Source of the DNA: Oscillospiraceae bacterium
Lineage (GTDB): Bacteria > Bacillota > Clostridia > Oscillospirales > Ruminococcaceae
Assembly (NCBI GenBank): GCA_009782665.1
Contig: WRIP01000017.1
Span: forward strand, 1 to 14,804
Direction of reading: 5' to 3'
DNA: 14,804 nucleotides
The translations under genes and the position numbers were made by a program. The notes beneath the pieces were generated by a model. The model did not search any database and was not told where the DNA came from. It saw nothing but the letters and a program-made list of their open reading frames with translations. The first letter of the stretch is position 1. Every line of letters begins with the position of its first letter. Below are positions 1-6,233 of the stretch, piece by piece.

Positions 1-351
1 TTAGCAGATAAATATGACGAGGATGCTCAGTTCTGCAGCATTCGTGCCAACGAGCGAATCAAACAGAGTACTGAAGATGTTATGCGTAGTAGTGTTATCG
101 GTTATAGCTCTGTCACTCTAGAGTACTCCGACATAAGGATGTTGGACAGCAGTGTCAAGTATGCTCTTATGCCGGTCTGGATGCTAGCCACAAAATGGAG
201 AGATAATAGCTATCTGTTTGCAATGAACGGTCAGACCGGAAAGTTAGTCGGTGATCTACCGGTCAACCGAGGGTTATATTGGCGCTGGTTGATGGGTATC
301 ACGGCTTCTATAGTAGCTGCGGTAGCCGTCATACTTGCCATTATGTACTAG
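1..351 (+). CDS. C-terminal part of a zinc-ribbon membrane protein (TFIIB-type zinc ribbon/PriA-like family), 5' end outside the window
   Basis: The reading frame is open from the first base to a TAG at 349-351, giving the last 116 residues of a longer protein. Visible are the block ALMPVWMLATKW (about residues 57-68), then NGQTGKLVGDLP, then a single membrane helix at the C-terminus (about residues 94-116). From memory, this ending belongs to Firmicute proteins with N-terminal zinc ribbons, often mislabelled as PriA helicase, which usually sit directly upstream of a TPM-domain gene. That is the case here: the next gene starts 14 bases after the stop. The zinc ribbon would lie outside the window and cannot be confirmed. 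The molecular function is unknown; a membrane-associated role shared with the TPM protein is inference. An internal ATG at 82 is not the true start, because the frame is open upstream. Confidence 0.75.
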   Translation, partial: LADKYDEDAQFCSIRANERIKQSTEDVMRSSVIGYSSVTLEYSDIRMLDSSVKYALMPVWMLATKWRDNSYLFAMNGQTGKLVGDLPVNRGLYWRWLMGITASIVAAVAVILAIMY

Positions 352-364
352 AGGAGGATGTGGA

Positions 365-1198
365 ATGAAAAGGATAGTATCTGCAACCTTGATTATACTT
401 TTATTAATGTCCTTTGTGCTTCCTTTTTCGGTTGGAGCCGAGGATGTAGATTTAGGTATCGATAAGGCTTATGTCATGGATAGTTCCGGTCTGTTATCCG
501 AATCAGAACGAAATAGACTAGAAACACGGTGCAAGGAACTCTCAGAAACATACAAATGTGATCTACGTATTGTTACCGTACCCGACATACAAGAATATGG
601 ACATACGGTTATTGAGTATTTTGCTTATGATGTATATCAACAGTATGATTTCGGATATGGTGAGGGTAAGGATTGTGTCTTAATCACCCTTTCAACCTCG
701 GATAGAGACTACGATTTCCGGGTATGGGGAGACTGGGCACTGACAGCGTTCACGCTGTATGGCATTGACGATATACTTGACAGCTATATTCTAAATGAGT
801 TGGGTAATAACAATTACTATGCTGCATTTAGTGTATATCTAGATCGATCCGAAGTATACTTCACGATGGCAGAGAAAGGGAACCCTTTCTCGAAAAGCAC
901 CAATCCCAAGACAATTTCAAAAACCCTTATAATTACTGCAATCATTGCATTCATCTTTTCATTGATTCTCTGTGAAGTATGGAGAGGGAAGATGAAAACC
1001 GCAAAGCTGGCAAAAACTGCCGGCAATTACATCCCGCAAGGAGGATTTGTCCTGACCAACCAAAGTGATCAGTTCACCTATAGGACGGTAACCCGAACAA
1101 GAATAGAATCTGATTCATCTTCTTCCGGTGGGAGCTCGAGTAGCGGTGCCAGCAGCGGAGGAAGCGGAGGATCCTCTGGACGAAGCGGAAAGTATTAG
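365..1198 (+). CDS. TPM-domain (YgcG-type) secreted membrane protein
   Basis: The ATG at 365 is chosen because GAGGAGG (351-357) precedes it by 7 bases; a longer reading from a TTG at 335 would overlap the upstream gene. The product has 277 residues. Residues 1-25 look like a signal peptide ending in VGA. Residues about 35-165 match the TPM fold: YVMDSSGLLSESE, then an alpha/beta region with GKDCVLITLS at 101-110 and DFRVWGDWA at 118-126. A membrane helix spans about 186-205. The C-terminal tail, about 249-275, is almost only Ser and Gly. Family members are thought to have a soluble domain on the outer side of the membrane, with a disordered tail. The biochemical role is not established; links to membrane protein quality control or phosphatase-like activity in relatives should not be carried over. 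The upstream zinc-ribbon gene is probably co-transcribed. I see no U-rich terminator directly after it. Confidence 0.85.
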   Translation: MKRIVSATLIILLLMSFVLPFSVGAEDVDLGIDKAYVMDSSGLLSESERNRLETRCKELSETYKCDLRIVTVPDIQEYGHTVIEYFAYDVYQQYDFGYGEGKDCVLITLSTSDRDYDFRVWGDWALTAFTLYGIDDILDSYILNELGNNNYYAAFSVYLDRSEVYFTMAEKGNPFSKSTNPKTISKTLIITAIIAFIFSLILCEVWRGKMKTAKLAKTAGNYIPQGGFVLTNQSDQFTYRTVTRTRIESDSSSSGGSSSSGASSGGSGGSSGRSGKY

Positions 1199-1209
1199 GA
1201 AACGAGAGG

Positions 1210-1305
1210 TTATTCACTTGTGAAAACTAAGTCTTCAATATCATTACTATCGTATACCCAGCTCCATTCGTAGATTTCCCTTGAGAACATATCGTTATCT
1301 ATCAC
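1210..1305 (-). pseudogene. Possible short coding remnant, unidentified
   Basis: On the minus strand a frame of 31 codons (GTG at 1305, ATG at 1290, TAA at 1212-1210) encodes an aromatic-rich peptide containing YEWSWVYDSNDIEDLVF. There is no ribosome binding site, and a decayed terminator lies just upstream on the same strand. A frame this short can arise by chance; the protein-like composition is the only argument for a gene remnant. I do not recognise it. Confidence 0.15.
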
Positions 1306-1334
1306 TCAGTAGAAATGTTTTACGCCTCTATCTA

Positions 1335-1378
1335 AACAGACCATATAAAACACTGTAATTGTTTTTGTATGGTCTGTT
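1335..1378. terminator. Hairpin, diverged copy of the terminator at 3652-3701
   Basis: The arms AACAGACCATA (1335-1345) and TATGGTCTGTT (1368-1378) form an 11-base-pair stem. The hairpin at 3652-3701 has the same arms except for one base pair, and the following CATTATGG matches as well. It follows the TPM gene by about 135 bases, so it could end that transcript. There is no good U-tract on either strand, so strength is uncertain. Confidence 0.6.
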
Positions 1379-1383
1379 ACATT

Positions 1384-1443
1384 ATGGTATGCCCAACCGC
1401 AAGAGTCGGAGTCTAGCTCTTAATCCACCTGTGCTAGTGATTC
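1384..1443 (-). pseudogene. Decayed tRNA-Arg(CCG) copy
   Basis: Reading the minus strand, the segment aligns with tRNA-Arg at 3783-3707. The anticodon arm is mostly kept, with the 13 bases AGACTCCGACTCT identical and the CCG anticodon present. The D-arm region is recognisable but altered (GTGGATTAAGAG against TTGGATAGAGT). Most of the T-arm is deleted and the acceptor stem no longer pairs, so it cannot be a working tRNA. It occupies the same position relative to the neighbouring hairpin and uroD remnant as in the intact copy, showing that the whole block was duplicated. Confidence 0.7.
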
Positions 1444-1458
1444 ATAGGAGAGGGGAAG

Positions 1459-1622
1459 TAACAATACCCTCATAATCTTTCATATCAACCTGAACCGTTT
1501 CGAGCATATCAAGTCATAGTATCAACCACAAACCGAGCCGCAGGAATGCACCTTTGCTAATACCCCATATTCTTGAACTAAGTCAATGAATTGCTCCAAT
1601 CTTGTAGCAAACAGTTGTTTGT
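1459..1622 (-). pseudogene. Remnant of a URO-D family gene, paralogue of the gene at 3859-4923
   Basis: The minus-strand translation gives LFATRLEQFIDLVQEYG followed by VHSCGSVCG, matching LFAPRLKRFIDLAHAYG and MHSCGSVYG of the intact neighbour (about residues 224-253), including the His-x-Cys zinc motif. A deletion of about 16 bases then breaks the frame at a TGA. After it, LETVQVDMKDY in another frame matches LEVVQIDAKDM. The rest of the 3' coding part (about 240 bases) is deleted, and the sequence rejoins just upstream of the tRNA remnant. The 5' two thirds is absent. Several differences keep the protein chemistry, so this was probably a diverged paralogue before it decayed. I estimate roughly 70% nucleotide identity by eye. 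Confidence 0.75.
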
Positions 1623-1839
1623 ATGAAACAAGTCAATAGGTACATATGATAAAAATGGAAGCGTAACGCTTAGTATATTTGGTATTTTTGAGTATATCTC
1701 TTAGCGAATCTATTGTGCTAGAATATACGAAGCTCTAGACATGCGTTGAATAATATATGTATATTCATAGGGGAATATGAGATGTTTTTGCTTTAGATAG
1801 GGTAATTTACAAGAATACCAAGGTGGGAGATTAGGAAAG
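1623..1839 (+). promoter_or_regulatory. Leader of the FtsZ/DnaB-like fusion gene: candidate promoter and palindrome
   Basis: There is no coding frame of note here. A 13-base palindrome, AAGCGTAACGCTT (1659-1671), lies 16 bases ahead of a candidate promoter TTGAGT (1688-1693), 17 bases, TATTGT (1711-1716). Further down, ATATTC and GAATAT form a short inverted repeat (about 1761-1777). The start at 1840 is preceded by GGGAG at 1825-1829 and AGGA at 1833-1836. Promoter matches in AT-rich DNA are weak evidence; the palindrome could be an operator. Confidence 0.3.
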
Positions 1840-3633
1840 ATGAAAAGCGATAGTATCGTAAACTATGATGATCTGTCTGAATTGAAAATAGTAGTTGTTG
1901 GAAGTCTTTCATGCAGTATACTACAAAAAGCAACCAACGCTTCATTGAAAAGTGTTGAGGTGGTTGCGGTTGCAGATAGTGAAACGCTTACGAAGACAAC
2001 TGCAAAGATAAAGATACCGATAGTAAACAGTCTAGCTTTGAATGGGCTTACTGAGCAATCTGATGACTTCGTATTATCGGATTTACTCAAGCAGATCGAA
2101 AAAGCTTTAGTAGGAGCAAAAACCATAATATTAGTTTCTGATATGAGTAGTATCGGCTCATACATTGCACCGGTAATCTCTGATATTACAGATTCTCTTT
2201 GCTTACTATCAATAGGAATAATCATACAACCCTTCGAATTCGAAGATGATATTACTCTAGCAAGAGCAACGCAAGCCATCAACCGTCTCGAAGCTACTAT
2301 TGATGCCCTTATTGTGGTACCAAGCGATAGGCTAATGATACTCAACGATTCCAATCAGAGTCTCCTTTATACAAATAGCAGCATATTAGTTGATAAATAC
2401 CTGAGCGAACTTGCCGAACTGTTTGTACTCAATAAAGATTCATATATCGGATTGGAAGAGCAGGCATTTATTGACCAACTCAAAGATACGGGATATATAC
2501 GGATAGGATTGGGGAAGGGATCTGGTAAGAATAAATACCTCAAAGCAGCTAAACGAGCAAAACAAAGTGCGTTAGGGAATAGCGTAACTCGCGGAGCAAA
2601 GAAAGCAATTATCAAGTTTCGTGTATCAGATAACATACATATCGAAGAACTGGAAAAATCTGTTGCGATACTGTGTAAGGACATTCACGATGATGCTGAG
2701 ATCATCTGGTCGGTATATATGAATAAAGAAGCAAAGGATTACTGTGGAATTACTGTAATTGCATCCCAACATGAAGATATCTCATCCATTCGTGCAAGGC
2801 AGAACAATAGACAGACTCAAGCGATAATCGAAGATGCAGATTATATGAAACTGCCGCTAAATAAGCCGATATCAAGTATTAGAGAACTGCTGGACAATAC
2901 ATCTCAGGTAGATTTCAACATTACTACAGGATATGAACAACTGGATAGTATAGTGCATATATCAAAAGGACATCATGTATTGATAACCAGCAATTCCAAT
3001 GAAATGAAGACGGTGTTTGGTATTAATCTTGCTGTAGGTATAGCAGCGAAAAACCGGAAGGTATTGTTTGTTACAACCGAACACTCTCCGGGATATTTAA
3101 CAGAATTCTTCTTGACATCAGCATTAGAAAAATCATCGGATACAAATGATAATCGGGTACGCTATGCCAATGATATTGAACGTTTGCGAAATGACCGTTT
3201 CTATATTATCGATGCACGCAATAAGAGTGCCGAGTGGATCAAGAACGAAATTGTACGTCAACAAGCCGAAGTAGTCATTATTGACCAATTGAGCTCGGTA
3301 AAACGCAGTAGTAGCGATAATGAGCAACGTATTACGGATATCACCGAAATACTGCTGCTCATGAGGGGATATCGATATATTACAGTAATAGGATTACAGT
3401 GCAACTATGTAGAATACGGTAAAGCTCCTCAAGCCAACGACCTAAAACAAGGTCAAATGCTTACACATATAATGGATTGCGATATGATGTTACATCAAAG
3501 CAAGAATCCCACCGAGCATCAATCCTCTCTATCTTTATATATAACCAACACCCCTTCAGGCAATACCGGCATAATAGAGATGGAGTATATTGAGGACTAT
3601 CATAAAATTGTTGAATGCGAGGAAAATGAGTAA
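1840..3633 (+). CDS. FtsZ-like / DnaB-helicase-like fusion protein, probable double pseudoenzyme
   Basis: The product has 597 residues. Residues about 14-310 follow bacterial FtsZ segment by segment. LKIVVVGS (15-22) matches the first strand; ALVGAKTIILVSDM (89-102) and APVISDITDSL (110-120) flank the place of the GGGTGTG signature. IIIQPFEFE (127-135), IDALIVVPSDRL (154-165), IRIGLGKGSG (220-229) and ITVIAS (304-309) also align. The GTP-binding glycines (loops T1, T3, T4) and the T7 catalytic acids are missing. Residues about 355-585 follow the DnaB C-terminal RecA fold: TTGYEQLD (362-369), a Walker A-like SNSNEMKT keeping K390 and T391 but with Met for Gly, TTEH with E414, Walker B VVIIDQL with D482, and IGLQCN with Q520. 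The arginine-finger segment has become NTPSGNTG. A long intact frame despite these losses suggests a binding, structural or regulatory role; that is inference. The gene stands alone, convergent to tRNA-Arg. Fold assignment by eye: FtsZ half strong, DnaB half fairly strong. Confidence 0.8.
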   Translation: MKSDSIVNYDDLSELKIVVVGSLSCSILQKATNASLKSVEVVAVADSETLTKTTAKIKIPIVNSLALNGLTEQSDDFVLSDLLKQIEKALVGAKTIILVSDMSSIGSYIAPVISDITDSLCLLSIGIIIQPFEFEDDITLARATQAINRLEATIDALIVVPSDRLMILNDSNQSLLYTNSSILVDKYLSELAELFVLNKDSYIGLEEQAFIDQLKDTGYIRIGLGKGSGKNKYLKAAKRAKQSALGNSVTRGAKKAIIKFRVSDNIHIEELEKSVAILCKDIHDDAEIIWSVYMNKEAKDYCGITVIASQHEDISSIRARQNNRQTQAIIEDADYMKLPLNKPISSIRELLDNTSQVDFNITTGYEQLDSIVHISKGHHVLITSNSNEMKTVFGINLAVGIAAKNRKVLFVTTEHSPGYLTEFFLTSALEKSSDTNDNRVRYANDIERLRNDRFYIIDARNKSAEWIKNEIVRQQAEVVIIDQLSSVKRSSSDNEQRITDITEILLLMRGYRYITVIGLQCNYVEYGKAPQANDLKQGQMLTHIMDCDMMLHQSKNPTEHQSSLSLYITNTPSGNTGIIEMEYIEDYHKIVECEENE

Positions 3634-3651
3634 CCTATAGCGACTGCATAT

Positions 3652-3701
3652 AAACAGACCGTATAAATAACATCATCAATGTTCTTAAATACGGTCTGTT
3701 T
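3652..3701. terminator. Bidirectional hairpin terminator between the fusion gene and tRNA-Arg
   Basis: AAACAGACCGTAT (3652-3664) and ATACGGTCTGTTT (3689-3701) form a perfect 13-base-pair stem. The loop contains a further AACAT/ATGTT pairing. It lies 18 bases after the fusion-gene stop on the plus strand and 5 bases after the tRNA 3' end on the minus strand. U-tracts are short on both sides. Confidence 0.75.
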
Positions 3702-3706
3702 CATTA

Positions 3707-3783
3707 TGGAACGCCCGATGCGATTTGAACGCACGACCTCCAGAGTCGGAGTCTGGCACTCTATCCAACTGAGCTACGGGCGC
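3707..3783 (-). tRNA. tRNA-Arg, anticodon CCG
   Basis: The minus strand folds into a complete cloverleaf: acceptor GCGCCCG with CGGGCGT, D-stem GCTC/GAGT with loop AGTTGGATA (including the A20 that bacterial arginyl-tRNA synthetase reads), anticodon stem CCAGA/TCTGG with loop CTCCGAC, variable loop AGGTC, T-stem GTGCG/CGCAT with loop TTCAAAT, and an encoded CCA end. The anticodon is CCG, reading codon CGG. Oddities are the G1-U72 closing pair and a U at the discriminator position, where bacterial tRNA-Arg normally has A or G. It follows the URO-D gene by 75 bases on the same strand and may share its transcript. Confidence 0.93.
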
Positions 3784-3789
3784 ATAGGT

Positions 3790-3819
3790 GAGAGGATGAT
3801 AAAAGAAGCAGTACCTCTC
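3790..3819 (-). other. Short inverted repeat between the URO-D gene and the tRNA
   Basis: GAGAGG (3790-3795) pairs with CCTCTC (3814-3819) across an 18-base loop. The decayed copy has a similar arrangement near 1448-1472. It could be an RNA processing or partial termination site ahead of the tRNA, but a 6-base stem is weak evidence. Confidence 0.25.
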
Positions 3820-3858
3820 ATATATGACGGCAGTATCCTACTCTTAATATACTACTGG

Positions 3859-4923
3859 TTATTCGATGAATCCACCGATTGCACGATACATCGCTTCAAT
3901 ATTCTCAAGCGGAGTACCGACCTGTATCTGATGGGTTGGAGCAATGACCATTCCGCCATCTTTGAATAGTTCTTTTCGTTTGTTTACTTCATATATGACC
4001 TCATCCACACTGCCGAATGGTAGGGTGGACTGAACACTCATGCTGCCACAGAAACAAATTTTCTCATAGAATTCAGAATGCATCTTATCAATATCCATAT
4101 CTTTTGCATCAATCTGAACCACCTCGAGTATATCAAGTCCGATATCAATAAGTCTTGGTATCAAACCATATACAGAGCCACAGGAGTGCATCATTGCGTA
4201 TGCACCGTACGCATGAGCTAAGTCAATAAATCTTTTCAGTCTCGGAGCAAACAACCGGTCGAAGGATCCTGGAGAGATAAGCAAACCATTTTGGGTTCCT
4301 AAGTCATCCCCAATATTGAGCACATCAACCTTTCCGCCTCCGGCATCTAAGGTTCTTTTAGTTTTATCATAAAAGAATTCTTCAAACATATCCAACAGGC
4401 GTATGAATACAGGATCTTCGGTGGCAATATCCATAAGGGTTTGTTCTACCCCTCTAACCCGACAGATCCCGTTGATGAAATCCGGAACCGAGGTACCACC
4501 AACCCATAAGACATAATCGCTGAACTCTTCGCACTGTTGTTTGATTGTCGTATAGTCATACCAATCGGTTGAAGGCAGTGGATATATGCTCATCTCTTCT
4601 ACCGAGGTCATATCCTTATATGGCTGTAATACCGATTCACGATACTCACCGTCACCGTCTCCGAACTCGAGCATCTCATATTTTTCACCCCATAACCCAT
4701 CTGCTAATCCTCCGTAATCAAAAAACCTTCTCGGAGGACCGATATATGGGGGATCGACAAAACGAAAGTCACAGCCTAACTTTTCTCTTAATGCCAGCTC
4801 ATCCTTCAGGTTGTATCTCTTGAGTAAGTCTGCCGTTATCTCGGGGCAAGCGTAATACCTTGCGGGTGGACGATCATACCCGCTGTATTCCATCGCAGAC
4901 CTGAATCTCTCTTTTGATGTCAT
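3859..4923 (-). CDS. Uroporphyrinogen decarboxylase (URO-D) family protein, corrinoid-methyltransferase type
   Basis: The product has 354 residues, a usual size for the family. The start follows GAGGAG with 8 bases spacing. MTSKERFRSAMEY at the N-terminus and GTPLENIEAMYRAI near the C-terminus are typical of the URO-D TIM barrel. His246-Ser-Cys248 (MMHSCGS) and Cys292 (FCGSMS) form the HxC...C zinc site found in MtaA/CmuA-type methyltransferases rather than in haem-pathway HemE. In such enzymes zinc activates a thiol to accept a methyl group from a methyl-corrinoid protein. The substrate cannot be read from the sequence, and no corrinoid protein gene lies nearby. The pyruvate-kinase-like gene ends 40 bases upstream, so the two form an operon, with tRNA-Arg just downstream. 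A decayed paralogue lies at 1459-1622. The family is confident; the exact reaction is unknown. Confidence 0.88.
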   Translation of the reverse strand: MTSKERFRSAMEYSGYDRPPARYYACPEITADLLKRYNLKDELALREKLGCDFRFVDPPYIGPPRRFFDYGGLADGLWGEKYEMLEFGDGDGEYRESVLQPYKDMTSVEEMSIYPLPSTDWYDYTTIKQQCEEFSDYVLWVGGTSVPDFINGICRVRGVEQTLMDIATEDPVFIRLLDMFEEFFYDKTKRTLDAGGGKVDVLNIGDDLGTQNGLLISPGSFDRLFAPRLKRFIDLAHAYGAYAMMHSCGSVYGLIPRLIDIGLDILEVVQIDAKDMDIDKMHSEFYEKICFCGSMSVQSTLPFGSVDEVIYEVNKRKELFKDGGMVIAPTHQIQVGTPLENIEAMYRAIGGFIE

Positions 4924-4963
4924 GCCTTATTCTCCTCATACAAACAGTTATCAGCTTTATCTA

Positions 4964-5506
4964 TTAATAAGGCTTACAGAGAATCTCATGAACTTTAGTT
5001 TCAAAAACACTAGCTGCATGAGATGGCGTAACTATGGCTACGGTATCTGCACCGTTTCCTGTACCACCTACAGCTACTACAGGGCTACCGTATGGTACCG
5101 TATCAGCATCAAGCGCCATGATTGCGATTTCAACACATACCTTGATGCCTTGACTAAACATGCGTAGGGTGAATGCCATTATCTCTGCCGGATACATGCC
5201 ACCTGTCTTGGTACTGATACCGCGTTCTACGCCACTTAAGACATGTGTAGCAGTCACAACCTCAACCCCTCCGTCAATGAGTTCCTGTCTTGTCTCTTTC
5301 GACATAGCATTTACACCTTTTTCACGTGCTCCGTTAACTCCCGACACACAGATGACCTTAATATCATCAAGCCCCATGAATTTCTTAGCGGTAAATCCGG
5401 TATGAGAGGCTAGTACAATATACCCTATACCTCTTTCTCTAGCTGCATTAACAGCAATCTCGACGACTGCATCAGTATGGTTTTTCCCAGGTTTTTCAAA
5501 AATCAT
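4964..5506 (-). CDS. Stand-alone pyruvate kinase C-terminal (alpha/beta) domain-like protein
   Basis: The product has 180 residues. The start at 5506 is preceded by GGAGG at about 8 bases. The pattern of YIVLASHTGFTAKKFMG (about residues 29-45), IKVICVSGVNG, VEVVTATHVLSG, the Gly-rich GGTGNGADTV (about 147-156), and a C-terminal VFETKVHEILCKPY matches the small family of free-standing proteins that resemble the allosteric C-terminal domain of pyruvate kinase. The catalytic TIM barrel of pyruvate kinase is absent, so the protein should not have that activity. Relatives occur in archaea and anaerobes; their function is not known to me. It is the first gene of a two-gene unit with the URO-D family protein, suggesting a shared, possibly regulatory or ligand-sensing, role. 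Confidence 0.82.
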   Translation of the reverse strand: MIFEKPGKNHTDAVVEIAVNAARERGIGYIVLASHTGFTAKKFMGLDDIKVICVSGVNGAREKGVNAMSKETRQELIDGGVEVVTATHVLSGVERGISTKTGGMYPAEIMAFTLRMFSQGIKVCVEIAIMALDADTVPYGSPVVAVGGTGNGADTVAIVTPSHAASVFETKVHEILCKPY

Positions 5507-5549
5507 TATATATCCTCCATCAAAATATATTACGTTCTCTCTTTCCTAT

Positions 5550-5578
5550 ATTATATGTTTTCCAGTAATATTCTTCAA
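5550..5578 (-). promoter_or_regulatory. Sigma-A type promoter for the pyruvate-kinase-like/URO-D/tRNA unit
   Basis: On the minus strand TTGAAG (5578-5573), exactly 17 bases, then a consensus TATAAT (5555-5550). The start codon follows 43 bases downstream. This is one of the best promoter matches in the window. Confidence 0.65.
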
Positions 5579-5579
5579 C

Positions 5580-6233
5580 TTATGTAGCAGAATACGGATA
5601 TGACTATTGGGATATACATCCGGTCGGTAGAAGACTATCATTAGTAACACTTAACGAAACAACAAAAGAGATATTTTGACAGGAAAAACTGCATTTCAAT
5701 GAGATAAAAATACTGCTCCATTGATACCAACGTAATCACTACCTTAATATTTGCACTTGACTGTTTGACTAATAAGTCAAACGAAAGTCTCTCTCGCTAT
5801 GTTCTGTTCTTTCTCTGTTAAGTCAATATACCATATGAAGCTCCTTGAAAAGAAGGAGGAAAAAAGCGTCATATATTTCAAGAACAAATTCTTGCCGATC
5901 TTGAAACCAGACATATACTGCACATTATTAAGAGGTAACAACGAGTAAAGAATGGCCATAGTCGTCAGAGCACTTGACGCAAATACCCTATAATCGAAGT
6001 TCTATGGTAAGATAGTATAAGCGCGGTGTTCTAATAAATGATCTAACCATGACCGTAATCGATTATTTTGGTAGGGGTTTTTATAGCAGAGTAGGAGATA
6101 ATTACTCAATCTGTGTTACATGATCTTGATAAATATACAGGTCATTGCAAATATCAGGCCCACACTTCAAATATTTGGTATCTGTTACGCTTATATGAAT
6201 GGGGATCCATGAGACTTGTAATCGGAGGTAACA
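5580..6233. other. Long non-coding stretch without a recognisable gene
   Basis: About 650 bases hold no frame I can support. A 60-codon minus-strand frame (5959-5777) has no ribosome binding site and no familiar motif. A stop-bounded plus-strand frame (5569-5679) ends in a protein-like peptide but lacks a start. An 8-base inverted repeat, GTTTGACT (5763-5770) with AGTCAAAC (5775-5782), could form a tight hairpin with a 4-base loop but has no U-tail. Near the right edge, TTGATA (6126-6131), 17 bases, AAATAT (6149-6154) is a possible promoter for the next gene. CAAATAT occurs twice, 20 bases apart (6148 and 6168), the second inside the palindrome CAAATATTTG. The region may be decayed sequence plus the upstream control region of the next gene. 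Confidence 0.4.

Noticed and set aside
1335..3783. Repeated tRNA segments as attachment sites of an integrated element
   Set aside because: The duplicated block extends through the terminator, the whole tRNA and well into uroD, and no integrase is present; this fits an old segment duplication better than site-specific integration.
3859..4923. HemE, the haem-pathway uroporphyrinogen decarboxylase
   Set aside because: The HxC...C zinc motif and sequence context fit the methyltransferase branch, and no haem genes are nearby.
4964..5506. Pyruvate kinase
   Set aside because: Only the C-terminal domain type is present; the catalytic barrel is absent and the gene is complete with its own start and ribosome binding site, so it is not a truncated pyruvate kinase.
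5777..5959. 60-codon minus-strand frame
   Set aside because: It has no ribosome binding site, no known motif and lies in a stretch without other genes; this length is expected by chance.
6050..6123. 24-codon plus-strand frame starting MTVIDYFGRGFYS
   Set aside because: No Shine-Dalgarno sequence and too short to distinguish from chance.
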